Positions 8,503-18,281 of a stretch of 64,000 nt of DNA are shown one piece after another. Numbering within the stretch: the first letter of the stretch is position 1; each line of letters begins with the position of its first letter. Source of the stretch: Bacteroidales bacterium (GTDB lineage: Bacteria > Bacteroidota > Bacteroidia > Bacteroidales > UBA3824); the NCBI GenBank assembly GCA_024413595.1, contig JAKSUC010000008.1:1-64000 (forward strand). The letters run 5' to 3'. The notes beneath the pieces were generated by a model that saw only the letters and a list, made by a program, of their open reading frames with translations, had not been told where the DNA came from and did not search any database. Position numbers and translations under genes: made by a program.

Positions 8503-8664
8503 ATGGTTATTTTACAAACATTTAACTCAATTGTATTATTAAACAATATAGAGATATAAATTCAATTATTACTTTTGTGGCTAGAATTATTATCAAAGTA
8601 TAATTAAAATCATAAAAACAAAATATAAAATACTGCATTGTATTCAAATTATACAAAAAAATAA

Positions 8665-10356
8665 ATGGTCTTACAAATTTTAAAATTTATTGGCGGACTT
8701 GCATTATTAATGTATGGTCTTAAAGCTATGACAGACAGCTTGCAAAAATTAGCTGGCAATTCGTTACGAAAAGTTTTTGGAATAATGACAAAAAACCGAT
8801 TTACAGGTTTGTTTACAGGAACTTTTATTACAGCAACGGTACAATCATCAACAGCAACCACTCTTTTAACTGTAAGTTTTGTTAATGTAGGACTATTAAC
8901 ACTAAATCAAGCCATTTCTGTAATTATGGGGGCAAACATTGGAACCACTGTTACTGCTTGGATTATGAACCTTGGTTTCGCTTTTGACATGAGTAAAGTT
9001 GTGTATCCTATGTTTGTGATAGGTATTGTTGCTATTTATGTAAAAAAAAGCAATGTTAAAACTTTAGGAGATTTTATTTTTGGACTTGCATTTTTATTCT
9101 TTGGTTTGGTGTCATTAAAATCTAATGCCGAAACTATGGATTTATCACATAACGAAAGTGTGAAAAACTTTTTTGCTAGTACTAGCAATATGGGTTTTGC
9201 AACAACTATTTTATATTTAGTAATAGGTGGCATTCTTACTTTTATGGTTCAATCATCTGCTGCCATTGTTGCTTTTACTCAATTATTATGTTTAAATGGA
9301 GTTTTACCTATTGAACAGGGTATTGCATTAGTTCTTGGTGAAAACATTGGTACTACAATTACTTCTAATATTTCTGCTTTAAAAGCTGGCTGTCAATCGC
9401 GTCGTGCTGCTTTGGCTCATTTAATGTTTAATCTTTTTGGCGTTATTTGGGTGTTATGTATTTTCCATCCATTTTTAAATACGGTGGCCAAAGTTTGGGG
9501 ATTTGGCGATTTTAATAACATTAATCCTGAACAACTTCCTAAATATATTGCTGCTTTCCACACTTCATTTAATGTTTGTAATGTCTTAATTTTAATATGG
9601 TTTATCAACTATATGGAAAAAATTATATGCAGAATTATTAAAGAAAAGAAAGAAGATGTGGAAGGACGCTTATTATTTATCAACAATAAACTTCCTAACT
9701 TGGATATTGATTCTGCTGTTAAGGAAACTGATGAAATGTCGAACCGTGTTATCAAAATGTTTGGTTTTGTAAAAGACTTATTAAAGATTCCTCTTAAACA
9801 AGATAACGACTTTAATAATCTTTATGCTAGGATTGATAAATACGAAAGTATTAGCGATAATATGGAAGCTGAAATTTCAAAATTCTTAAATAGAATGTCT
9901 GAAGCTGGCAACTTAAATGTTGAAGCCAAACAAACTGTTAGAATTTTGTTTAGAGAAGTGTCTGAAATAGAGTCTATAGGTGATAGTAATTCTAACATTG
10001 CCCGTGCTATTAAACGTAAATACGAAGCTAAAGAAGAATTTACTAGCGAACAATTAGAACATATCGATCAAATGTTTAAACTTTGTGATGATGCTCTTCA
10101 TCAAATGAAAGTTGTTTTGGCGCATCCTAAACCTATCGAAAGCGACACTCAAGAGTCGTATCGTATTGAAAAACAAATCAACAATCTTCGTAAACTTTTA
10201 CGTGAAGGTAACATAACTAACATTGAAGAACATAAATACAATTACCAATGTGGATTATTCTATATGGATATTATTAGTGCATGTGAAAAACTTGGTGATT
10301 ATGTTATAAATGTTATTGAAGCTCACGACAAATTAAAATTAGAAGAACTCAATTAA
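8665..10356 (+). CDS. Na/Pi cotransporter family protein with C-terminal PhoU-like domain
   Basis: A 563-residue member of the NptA/PNaS family. The N-terminal half has about eight membrane segments and two inverted repeats, each with the QSS motif of this family: TATVQSSTATTLLTVSFVNVG near residue 53 and FMVQSSAAIVAFTQLLCLNGV near residue 193. Each is followed by a GANIGTT/GENIGTT segment. The last ~200 residues are cytoplasmic, helical and PhoU-like (EMSNRVIKMFGFVKDLL, then EVSEIESIGDSNSNIARAI), as in bacterial homologues where this part probably regulates transport. A TACTTTTG box at 8570-8577 may be its -7 element. Sodium-phosphate transport is the family role; the ion and substrate are not proven here. 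Confidence 0.9.
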   Translation: MVLQILKFIGGLALLMYGLKAMTDSLQKLAGNSLRKVFGIMTKNRFTGLFTGTFITATVQSSTATTLLTVSFVNVGLLTLNQAISVIMGANIGTTVTAWIMNLGFAFDMSKVVYPMFVIGIVAIYVKKSNVKTLGDFIFGLAFLFFGLVSLKSNAETMDLSHNESVKNFFASTSNMGFATTILYLVIGGILTFMVQSSAAIVAFTQLLCLNGVLPIEQGIALVLGENIGTTITSNISALKAGCQSRRAALAHLMFNLFGVIWVLCIFHPFLNTVAKVWGFGDFNNINPEQLPKYIAAFHTSFNVCNVLILIWFINYMEKIICRIIKEKKEDVEGRLLFINNKLPNLDIDSAVKETDEMSNRVIKMFGFVKDLLKIPLKQDNDFNNLYARIDKYESISDNMEAEISKFLNRMSEAGNLNVEAKQTVRILFREVSEIESIGDSNSNIARAIKRKYEAKEEFTSEQLEHIDQMFKLCDDALHQMKVVLAHPKPIESDTQESYRIEKQINNLRKLLREGNITNIEEHKYNYQCGLFYMDIISACEKLGDYVINVIEAHDKLKLEELN

Positions 10357-10405
10357 ACAAATTAGATTTTATGATTTTTTGAATTTAGAATTTTGATTTT
10401 TCAAT

Positions 10406-10436
10406 TTTGAATTGTTGATTTAATATTTTATCTTTG
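10406..10436 (+). promoter_or_regulatory. Promoter upstream of the small membrane protein and mutL
   Basis: TTTG (10406-10409) and TATCTTTG (10429-10436) are 19 bases apart, an exact fit to the Bacteroidota consensus. The next start codon is at 10459. Confidence 0.7.
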
Positions 10437-10458
10437 CCAATAATTAAATAAAAATATT

Positions 10459-10746
10459 ATGGGATTACCACGTTTTTTTCCTGAGATGAAGATTCATGAA
10501 TTTGAATTTCATCCACGTTTTTATGATCCAATCAAGGACGAAATGAAACAACGTAGAGCTCGAATTCGCAAAGAATTGGGCAAAGAAACTAGCGAAGATA
10601 CTAGAATTATTCAAAAAGGTACATTCACAAGAATGTACGAACGTCGTCGTGGCGATTTAAAACAAGCTAATATTCGTAGAGCTGTTATTTTTATGATCCT
10701 ATTGATAGGTGCTTATTTCCTTAATCAATATTTGCATTTTATTTAA
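10459..10746 (+). CDS. Small C-terminally membrane-anchored protein encoded before mutL
   Basis: A 95-residue protein. The first ~70 residues are very basic and soluble (KIHEFEFHPRFYDPIKDEMKQRRARIRKELG, then GTFTRMYERRRGDLKQANIRRA). The last ~20 residues are one hydrophobic helix (VIFMILLIGAYFLNQYLHF), so it is probably tail-anchored with the basic part in the cytoplasm. mutL starts 12 bases after its stop, so they form one transcript from the promoter at 10406-10436. Proteins of this type before mutL occur elsewhere in Bacteroidota as far as I recall. Function unknown. Confidence 0.7.
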   Translation: MGLPRFFPEMKIHEFEFHPRFYDPIKDEMKQRRARIRKELGKETSEDTRIIQKGTFTRMYERRRGDLKQANIRRAVIFMILLIGAYFLNQYLHFI

Positions 10747-10758
10747 ATCTAATTATAG

Positions 10759-12627
10759 ATGGCTGACGTAATAAAACTAATGTCTGACGCTTTAGCTAAT
10801 CAGATTGCTGCTGGTGAAGTTATTCAGCGTCCGGCATCGGTAATTAAAGAATTAGTTGAAAACTCGGTTGATGCTGGTGCTACTGAAATTACTATAAATG
10901 TTAAAGACGCTGGACGTACTTTAATTCAAGTTATTGATAATGGATGTGGTATGAGTGTTACTGATGCTAAAATGTGTTTTGAACGTCATGCCACTTCTAA
11001 AATTTATAAATCTGACGATCTTTTTTGTATTTATACAAAAGGCTTTAGAGGTGAAGCCTTACCTTCTATTGCTGCTGTTGCCGAAGTAGAACTAAAAACT
11101 AGAAGAGAAGATGATAATATAGGCACACAGGTTATTATTAATGGTTCGCAATTTATTTCTCAAAATCCTATTAATACTCCTGTGGGAACTAACTTTGCTA
11201 TAAAAAGTTTGTTTTTTAATGTTCCAGCTCGTAGAAAATTTTTAAAGAGCAATAGCACTGAACTTCAACATATTGTTAATGAATTTCAACGTATTGTTCT
11301 TACTCATCCTAATATTGAATTTACTCTTTATCATAATGATAATTTAATTTATAATCTTCGTGCTTCTAATCTTAAACAAAGAATTGTAAATGTTTTTGGT
11401 AAATCTATTAACCAAGAACTTATACCTGTTGAAATTGATACTTCTATTGTTAAAATCACTGGTTTTACGGGTAAACCGTCGGCTACTAAACGTCGTAGTG
11501 ATAAGCAATTCTTTTTTGTTAATAATAGATACATGAAAAGTCAATATTTTCATAAAGCTATTACTTTAGCATACGAAAATATTGTTCGTCCAGATTGTAT
11601 TCCTCCATATTTCTTATATTTTGACATTGATCCTCATACTATTGATGTTAATGTTCATCCTACTAAAACTGAAATAAATTTTGAGAATACTTCTGACATA
11701 TTTAGATTGTTACAAGCAGGTATTAGAGAAACTTTATCTAAATGTGACATTGCTCCTGCTATAGATTTTGAGGGTGAACCTGACGCTGAAATTCCTCATT
11801 TTTCTAAAAACGATCCTATTCCTCCAATGCCTAAGGTTTCATATAATCCTTATTATAATCCTTTTGATAACGATTCTGAAAAGAACAATAATTCTTCTTA
11901 TCATTCTAATTATAACGAAACTTCGCAACATAATTTAAACAATTGGCAAAATTTATATTCTAACTTTGATAATGATTCTGACATTATTATGTCAAGTAGG
12001 TTTAATTCTGAACAACAATCTGAATTAACTAAAAATGATTCTAAACCATTGTTTTCTGAAAGTGTTGAAAATCGTTTGATTCAAATTAAAAATAAATATA
12101 TTGTTAGTCCTTCTAAATCTGGATTAATGATTATTGATCAACATCGAGCTCATAAACGTATTTTATACGAAAAATATCTCGACCAAATTAATGCTAATGT
12201 TGATGCTGTTCAAACATTGTTATATCCAATAGAATTGCCTCTTGATGTTCAAAATTTTGCTATGGCATACGACATTAGAGACGAATTTCAAGTGGTTGGT
12301 TTTGATATTGAATTTAACGAAAACAATTCTTTAACTATTAATGGTATTCCTTCGTTTTTAAATCAAAACAATGCAATTGATATCATTAACGATATTATAG
12401 AAAGTTATAAAGAAGGTCATGGAAATGTTTCTTCGTCTATAAAAGATATATTAGCAATAGCAGCTGCTAATCGTGAGGTTATATCTTATGGTCAAACTCT
12501 TTTGCCTGAAGAAATGCGAAATCTTATTGATTCGCTTTTTTCTACATCTGCTCCTAATTATTCGCCTGAGGGTAATCCTACAATAATTATTATTGGATTA
12601 GATGAACTCGAAAAAAAATTTAGTTAG
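10759..12627 (+). CDS. mutL: DNA mismatch repair protein MutL
   Basis: MutL links mismatch recognition by MutS to strand incision. The N-terminal GHKL ATPase is complete: QRPASVIKELVENSVDAGA (ATP-binding E and N), DNGCGM, and YTKGFRGEALPSIAAV within the first 105 residues, then the VNVHPTKTEI segment near residue 298. A low-complexity Asn/Ser-rich linker runs from about 355 to 430. The C-terminal dimerisation domain keeps the DQH motif as D460-Q461-H462-R463, but the following motif Glu is K466. The usual CPHGRP zinc-site motif near the C-terminus reads SPEGNP (602-607). The endonuclease metal site therefore looks absent. Total length (622) is normal. Second gene of its transcript. Confidence 0.95.
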   Translation: MADVIKLMSDALANQIAAGEVIQRPASVIKELVENSVDAGATEITINVKDAGRTLIQVIDNGCGMSVTDAKMCFERHATSKIYKSDDLFCIYTKGFRGEALPSIAAVAEVELKTRREDDNIGTQVIINGSQFISQNPINTPVGTNFAIKSLFFNVPARRKFLKSNSTELQHIVNEFQRIVLTHPNIEFTLYHNDNLIYNLRASNLKQRIVNVFGKSINQELIPVEIDTSIVKITGFTGKPSATKRRSDKQFFFVNNRYMKSQYFHKAITLAYENIVRPDCIPPYFLYFDIDPHTIDVNVHPTKTEINFENTSDIFRLLQAGIRETLSKCDIAPAIDFEGEPDAEIPHFSKNDPIPPMPKVSYNPYYNPFDNDSEKNNNSSYHSNYNETSQHNLNNWQNLYSNFDNDSDIIMSSRFNSEQQSELTKNDSKPLFSESVENRLIQIKNKYIVSPSKSGLMIIDQHRAHKRILYEKYLDQINANVDAVQTLLYPIELPLDVQNFAMAYDIRDEFQVVGFDIEFNENNSLTINGIPSFLNQNNAIDIINDIIESYKEGHGNVSSSIKDILAIAAANREVISYGQTLLPEEMRNLIDSLFSTSAPNYSPEGNPTIIIIGLDELEKKFS

Positions 12628-12654
12628 TTTGTTGTTTTTTTAATTGTTTTTGAA

Positions 12655-13473
12655 ATGATAAGAATTACCAAAGGTGTATTAGTATTGCTAATTATTAATA
12701 TTGTAATGCTCTTATTAACAAATATATTACAATATTGGGACATTGATTTATATCGAACATGTGGTTTATATTATTATACATCTGATTTATTTAACCCAAT
12801 ACAATATTTTACATACATGTTTATGCACGGAGATTTTTCTCATTTGATTTTCAACATGTTTGCTCTAGTTATGTTTGGTATTGTATTAGAATATATTTGG
12901 GGTACAAAACGATTTATTTTTTATTTTTTAGTAACAGGTATTGGAGCTGCTTTAATAAATACTTTGATAAGTTATATACATTTACATCCATTAATGGATT
13001 GTCTAAATCAATTTTTGGCTAATCCTAATGCTCATACATTTGAAACAATAACTCAAAAATTCCCTTTTTTGTTTAAACAAGATCCTGTTTTTGATTTAAT
13101 TGATCATTGGGCTGAATATAGTCAAGATAATTCGTTTATTTTAGATATTAAACAGCAAGTCAATTATATTGTTTTAGAATATTCTAAAATTAGTACAGGT
13201 GTTATGGTTGGTGCATCTGGTGCTATATTTGGTTTGTTGGTTGCTTCTGCAATGATGTTTCCAAACCAAAAAATGTATATTATATTTCTTCCAATAGGAA
13301 TTCCTGCTAAATATTTTATATTAATTATTTGTGCAATAGAATTAGTGTTGGAATTATCTAATTTTTCAGGCGATAATATTGCACACTGGGCACACTTAGG
13401 TGGCGCAATTGTTGGTGCTATCATTATGCTTATTTGGAGAAAATTTCCTTTTAATGATTTCTTTAATAAATAA
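12655..13473 (+). CDS. Rhomboid family intramembrane serine protease (first of a tandem pair)
   Basis: Rhomboids cut transmembrane proteins inside the lipid bilayer with a Ser-His dyad. Here the conserved MHGDFSHLIFNMFALVMFG segment (TM2) begins near residue 58. The serine motif GASGAIFG lies near residue 184, and the catalytic His is in AHWAHLGGAIVGAII near residue 248. An extended, mostly polar stretch of ~65 residues (about 115-180) separates TM3 from the serine-bearing helix, longer than in the minimal family. The next rhomboid gene starts 11 bases after the stop. Substrates unknown. Confidence 0.9.
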   Translation: MIRITKGVLVLLIINIVMLLLTNILQYWDIDLYRTCGLYYYTSDLFNPIQYFTYMFMHGDFSHLIFNMFALVMFGIVLEYIWGTKRFIFYFLVTGIGAALINTLISYIHLHPLMDCLNQFLANPNAHTFETITQKFPFLFKQDPVFDLIDHWAEYSQDNSFILDIKQQVNYIVLEYSKISTGVMVGASGAIFGLLVASAMMFPNQKMYIIFLPIGIPAKYFILIICAIELVLELSNFSGDNIAHWAHLGGAIVGAIIMLIWRKFPFNDFFNK

Positions 13474-13484
13474 AACTTTTTAAC

Positions 13485-14435
13485 ATGAACACAATTTCTA
13501 ATTTTATTTCAAAAAATATGGTTAATAAATTGATAGCCGTTAATATAATTGTTTATTTATTAATAAAGGTTATTGGTTTGTTTTTGTTTTTAGGAGCGTC
13601 TAATATTAATGTAGATCTTTACTCTTCATATTATTGTGCAGTTCCTGCAAGTATATCCGATTTAGGAAATCATTTTTGGACTCCTATTACTTATATGTTT
13701 CTACATACTGACTTTTGGCATATTTTCGGTAATATGTTATGGTTATTTTTCTTAGGAAGAATTTTTATTGATTTTCTTGACGGTAGACAATTGTTTGCAG
13801 TTTATTTTCTTGGTGGATTAACAGGTGCTTTATTTTTTGTAGGTGCCTATAATTTATTCCCAGTTTTTCAACCTGTTATTGATAATACTGTTGCCCTTGG
13901 AGCTTCGGCTGCTGTTTCTGCTATTGTTATTGCCATTTGTGTGTATAAACCTAATTATGATATTTACTTTTTTGCTTTACTAAAAGTTTCTCTTAAATGG
14001 TTAGCTATTATTTATATTATTTTTGATTTATTATCAATTCCAAAAGAAAATCCTGGCGGACATATTGCTCATATTGGTGGTGCAGCTTTTGGTGCTTGTT
14101 TTGCTATATGCTTAAAAAATGGTAAAGATATTACTCGTTGGTTTTGTTCTATGATAGATGCTATTATTGGTTTCTTTTCTAATTTATTTTTTTCTGATAA
14201 AAAACCTAAAATGAAAGTTTCTTATCGCGCCAATATGAATAATAATAATAAAAAGAAATACTCTAACGAAACCTACATAGACACTACCCCTTTAACCGAC
14301 GAAGAATTTAATCAACAAAAAGCCTCTGATCAACAACGCATGGACAAAATTCTTGAAAAGATTTCTCAATCTGGATACGATTATTTAACACAAGATGAAA
14401 AGGATTTCCTTTTTAAAATGAGTAAGAATAATTAA
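13485..14435 (+). CDS. Rhomboid family intramembrane serine protease (second of a tandem pair)
   Basis: A 316-residue rhomboid with LHTDFWHIFGNMLWLFFLG near residue 74 and a compact membrane core. The serine motif is GASAAVSA (near residue 139), with Ala/Val in place of the usual GxSGxxxG small residues after the serine. The catalytic His is in GGHIAHIGGAAFGACF near residue 191. After the last helix there is a ~95-residue soluble C-terminal extension with a glutamine-rich part (DEEFNQQKASDQQRMDKILEKISQSGYDYLTQDEKDFL), a feature often seen in Bacteroidota homologues. The catalytic dyad is present, so it is probably active. It is in the same operon as the first rhomboid. Confidence 0.88.
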   Translation: MNTISNFISKNMVNKLIAVNIIVYLLIKVIGLFLFLGASNINVDLYSSYYCAVPASISDLGNHFWTPITYMFLHTDFWHIFGNMLWLFFLGRIFIDFLDGRQLFAVYFLGGLTGALFFVGAYNLFPVFQPVIDNTVALGASAAVSAIVIAICVYKPNYDIYFFALLKVSLKWLAIIYIIFDLLSIPKENPGGHIAHIGGAAFGACFAICLKNGKDITRWFCSMIDAIIGFFSNLFFSDKKPKMKVSYRANMNNNNKKKYSNETYIDTTPLTDEEFNQQKASDQQRMDKILEKISQSGYDYLTQDEKDFLFKMSKNN

Positions 14436-14469
14436 AATGTTGTGTTGATAAAATTCAAATTATAATAAA

Positions 14470-15195
14470 ATGGAAATTAAACCATATAGTGATAGCGATA
14501 AATCTAAGCGTGAGCAAGTTGAAATAATGTTTAATAATATTGCTCCTAAATATGATTTATTAAATCACTCTCTTACATTAGGTATTGATAAAATTTGGCG
14601 TAGAAAAGCTATTAAATTAGCAGCTCAAAATAATCCTAATAATATTCTTGATATTGCTGCTGGTACTGGTGATTTTACTATTCTTGAAGCAAAAAAAACT
14701 AATGCTAAAGAGATTATTGGGGTTGACATTTCACAAAATATGCTTAATGTTGCAATTCAAAAAGCAGAGAAACTTAATCTGCAAAACAAAATTAAGTTTA
14801 TTAAGGCAGATTCTTTAGATTTACCTTTTTCTGATAATAGTTTTGATTCTGTTACTGTTGGTTTTGGTGTTAGAAATTTTGCGGATATTCCTGCTGGTCT
14901 TACTGAAATTTACAGAATATTAAAACCTGGTGGACGTCTTGTGGTATTAGAACTTAGCGAACCTTCTAATCCTATTATTAATAAATTATTTGGCTTTTAT
15001 TTTCACAAAATATTGCCATTTTTTGGACGAATTGTTTCTAAAGACAAAAGTGCCTATACTTATTTACCAAATAGCGTTGATAATTTTCCTTATGGTCAAC
15101 GTTTTATAGACATAATGTCTAAATGTAACTATCAAAAACCTCAACTCAAATGGCTATCGTTTGGTATTGCTGCTATTTATTGGGGTGAAAAATAA
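14470..15195 (+). CDS. ubiE: Demethylmenaquinone / ubiquinone C-methyltransferase (MenG/UbiE)
   Basis: A SAM-dependent methyltransferase, 241 residues. It opens with VEIMFNNIAPKYDLLNHSLTLGIDKIWRR, the family signature. The SAM-binding motif I is ILDIAAGTGDFTI near residue 58, then GVDISQNMLNVA, FIKADSLDLPF and the second signature VTVGFGVRNFADIPAGLTEIYRILKPGG. In Bacteroidota the quinone is menaquinone, so the enzyme most likely performs the last step of menaquinone synthesis (menG role). It lies 34 bases after the second rhomboid on the same strand and may be cotranscribed. Confidence 0.95.
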   Translation: MEIKPYSDSDKSKREQVEIMFNNIAPKYDLLNHSLTLGIDKIWRRKAIKLAAQNNPNNILDIAAGTGDFTILEAKKTNAKEIIGVDISQNMLNVAIQKAEKLNLQNKIKFIKADSLDLPFSDNSFDSVTVGFGVRNFADIPAGLTEIYRILKPGGRLVVLELSEPSNPIINKLFGFYFHKILPFFGRIVSKDKSAYTYLPNSVDNFPYGQRFIDIMSKCNYQKPQLKWLSFGIAAIYWGEK

Positions 15196-15261
15196 GTATT
15201 GACTTATTACATAACTTCAAACTATTTTTATAATTTTTGATGTTTATAAATTAAATAAGTT

Positions 15262-18231
15262 TTAATCGAGCATAATAAAAGCAGACCAATATTCAGGCCT
15301 TGAATCTGGATAATTGTGAAGATAGCGTACTGCTTGAATAAATGCATCATGTTTGTTTTTTCCTTGACTTAATTGTTTATAAAATTCGGTCATTAATAAT
15401 AATGTTGCATAATCGTCTACATCCCAAAGACTCATTATTAATGTATTAACTCCAGCTTTTATAAATCCTCGTTGTAACCCAAATACTCCTTCATAATCTG
15501 TTACTCCAACTCCTGTTTTACAAGCTGATAATACTACTAAATCTGTTTTACTTAAATCTAATTGACTAATTTCTTTCGATAATAGTATTCCATCTTCTAC
15601 TCCTTCTGGTATTGTTTTCTTTTGCAAAATATTATTACATCCTGAAAATAATAATCCTGAAAACAATAAAGCATCTTCGTTGTTGTTTATTTTTGAATTA
15701 GTTGGAAGATAAAAACCATGGGTAGCAATATGAATTATATTTTTACTATTACCATTCAAAGCTTTAAATGACTCTTCTGAAGCATTATTGTTGCATAATT
15801 TAATATATGAAATATTAGAACTATCTAAGATATTGGCAATATTATTTGCTTCTATTTCTGAACTAGATAAATAGTTTACATATACAGAATCATACAAAAT
15901 GAAATTTGCACGATATTTATATTGATTTTCATAATTGTAATTTTTTTTATTATTTTTCATTATAGTTGTATCTGTATCATAATTAATTCCTCCATATACA
16001 ATTGCATCTGTTAAATCTATATGTTTTTTGCCCATAGCTATATTTCGTGTTGAGGACACTCGATAAATATCATATATATCTGATATTGTTTTTGTTGAAT
16101 CTAGAAAAGCAAATTCTATTGGAGTTTGTGTTAAAACTCCAACTGGTGCAAAATATATTTTGTTGTTAGGTTTTAAATATTTTTCAATAGGACGCCAAAT
16201 CATGCTGTATAATATAGTATCGTTAAGTTTTGAAAAATAATGTAAATCGTTAAATATTTTATTAAATTGATCTTCTCTAAATAATGATACAAAAACTGGA
16301 TATGGCATAGCTTTGCTTAATATCAATGCTCCATAACTTGCTATTGTATCTGTTTTTGATTTAAGTAATGGTTCTTTTATAAACTCTATGGCTACTTCAT
16401 TATCTTTTAATGAATCTTTAACTTCGTGCCATCTTATTTTTAAGGGGCGAGTTATATCTCCATATTCTCTACAATTTATTGATAAATTTCGTTCTAGTTT
16501 TTCTAATACATCACGCAATGAATCTCTTTCTTTTGAATGTTTATTTTCTTCTTCTGCATTATATAAACTAAATAATCTTTTAAGTTTATTTATTTCTTCG
16601 TATTGTTTTATTAATAAAGAATCACTACTATTTTTTATTATTTTTTCTATTTGTAGTTCTGATGTCATTAAAACACCTTTGTTTATCAACTCTCCATCAT
16701 AGGCTGAACACAATACTTTGGTATTTTTAGGTATTTGAAAAACCAATTTTCGAATATAAGGATATTCTTCTTGATTAATATTCCAATAATGTTCTTTCAT
16801 ATCTGACGACATAAAGGCAAAATTGTCGGATAATCGTTTATTGTTGATATCTAGTGCGGTTGATAAATAATCTACCGACATCGAATATTGTTTTTTTTGA
16901 AAATATGCTTTTCCTAAATTAAAATTATATGATTGAAATTGAGAATTATTTGTATTGTATATTTTTGAAGATAAATCAATAACATTTTTTAATATTTTTA
17001 TTCGTTTGTTTATGTTACTTACAAGTGCCAAACCGCCAATTGTTTTTAAATAAACTGCATTTTCTTTTCCTTGATTTTTTTTATACAATTTACTCGATTT
17101 TTTATAATAATGAATACTTTTTCTTCTATTGTTATTTTTACTATTATAAAATCCTAATTTATACAAACAATTTGCATAATCATTAGATTTTGTTTCTAAT
17201 ATTATTTTATATATTTCATAACATTCTTGCAGATATTCTATTGCTTTGTTATAATTTTTTAAATCTCCATAACGACATCCAAGATTTATTAATGAAGTTG
17301 CATAATCTATATTATTATATCCAAATAGTTTTAAAAATTCCTCTGATATTTCATTTAATATTTGAATAGCCTTTTTTATATCACCATTATCTGAATATAC
17401 AAAAGAATAATTGTTTAATGTAATTAAATAGCCAGAATAAGTTTCACCAAGCGTTTCTCGATATATTCTTAATGATTGTTCAAACAATTCAATCTCTTTT
17501 TCATAATTTCCTATCAAATCGTAAGATAATGCTAATGTACCTAAAACATAAGCATAAATTGGATTATTTTCTCCTATTGAATTTTTTATTATTTCTGCTA
17601 CTTTTTGATCATAATACATCTTTTCTGTTGGGTTAAATAAATCATAATAACAATCTGAAATACTAATCATTGTGGTAGCACATTGTATATTATTTTCTCC
17701 AAATAGTTGTTTCTTTATTTTTAAGGCAATTAATAATACATCTAATGCTTTATTAAATTCTTGAATTTCAACATAGCATTTTCCCAAATAATCTAATGCA
17801 TCGGCATATTCTATAGAATTGTCACCAAATTGAATTTGTGAAAGTTCAACTGCTAATAAACACTGTTTAACATTAAAATCTGTATATAAAGCATGTCTAC
17901 TTAGCGTTTTTATATATAGTGGAGAGATATTATCTTTGTTTATATTAAATATATCAAGTGATAGTGTTAATAAAGAATCTGCTTCAAATTTTTGATCAAG
18001 TTTCCATGCTAATTCACCGCTTAAACTTAGTACATTGGCATACTCAAGTGAATACTTTCCAAATTGATTTCTAGCAATTTGTCTACAATGAGCTAAAACT
18101 GTATCTGCTTTTCGCCATTGTGCTGAATCATACAATTCTTTTGCCCTTGAAAATACTTGTTCAAAAGTTTGTGCATTAGCTGTTTTTGGAAAAAATAATA
18201 ATAGTAATAATAGGGAGATTATTAATTTCAT
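15262..18231 (-). CDS. Exported TPR-repeat protein with C-terminal CHAT protease domain
   Basis: A 989-residue protein. It has a clear signal peptide (LIISLLLLLLFFPKTANA), then about ten TPR-like repeats (residues ~30-470) each of ~42 residues with patterns such as YADALDYLGKCYVEIQEFNKALDVLLIALKI. A charged linker follows. The CHAT domain (caspase HetF associated with TPRs) occupies about residues 690-989. Its catalytic pair is visible: H838 in IIHIATHGF and C904 in LVVLSACKTGVG, the latter followed by GVFGLQRGFIKAGVNTLIMSLW. The protein is therefore predicted to be an active caspase-like cysteine protease outside the cytoplasm. It stands alone, convergent with menG and divergent from etfB, with its own promoter. 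Substrate unknown. Confidence 0.88.
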   Translation of the reverse strand: MKLIISLLLLLLFFPKTANAQTFEQVFSRAKELYDSAQWRKADTVLAHCRQIARNQFGKYSLEYANVLSLSGELAWKLDQKFEADSLLTLSLDIFNINKDNISPLYIKTLSRHALYTDFNVKQCLLAVELSQIQFGDNSIEYADALDYLGKCYVEIQEFNKALDVLLIALKIKKQLFGENNIQCATTMISISDCYYDLFNPTEKMYYDQKVAEIIKNSIGENNPIYAYVLGTLALSYDLIGNYEKEIELFEQSLRIYRETLGETYSGYLITLNNYSFVYSDNGDIKKAIQILNEISEEFLKLFGYNNIDYATSLINLGCRYGDLKNYNKAIEYLQECYEIYKIILETKSNDYANCLYKLGFYNSKNNNRRKSIHYYKKSSKLYKKNQGKENAVYLKTIGGLALVSNINKRIKILKNVIDLSSKIYNTNNSQFQSYNFNLGKAYFQKKQYSMSVDYLSTALDINNKRLSDNFAFMSSDMKEHYWNINQEEYPYIRKLVFQIPKNTKVLCSAYDGELINKGVLMTSELQIEKIIKNSSDSLLIKQYEEINKLKRLFSLYNAEEENKHSKERDSLRDVLEKLERNLSINCREYGDITRPLKIRWHEVKDSLKDNEVAIEFIKEPLLKSKTDTIASYGALILSKAMPYPVFVSLFREDQFNKIFNDLHYFSKLNDTILYSMIWRPIEKYLKPNNKIYFAPVGVLTQTPIEFAFLDSTKTISDIYDIYRVSSTRNIAMGKKHIDLTDAIVYGGINYDTDTTIMKNNKKNYNYENQYKYRANFILYDSVYVNYLSSSEIEANNIANILDSSNISYIKLCNNNASEESFKALNGNSKNIIHIATHGFYLPTNSKINNNEDALLFSGLLFSGCNNILQKKTIPEGVEDGILLSKEISQLDLSKTDLVVLSACKTGVGVTDYEGVFGLQRGFIKAGVNTLIMSLWDVDDYATLLLMTEFYKQLSQGKNKHDAFIQAVRYLHNYPDSRPEYWSAFIMLD

Positions 18232-18250
18232 TATAATTGTTTTACAAATA

Positions 18251-18281
18251 CAAATATACAGAATTTAGAAACAAAAAACAA
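18251..18281 (-). promoter_or_regulatory. Promoter of the TPR-CHAT gene
   Basis: On the minus strand TATATTTG (18251-18258) is preceded at 20 bases by TTG (18279-18281). The start codon at 18231 lies about 20 bases downstream of the -7 box. Confidence 0.5.
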
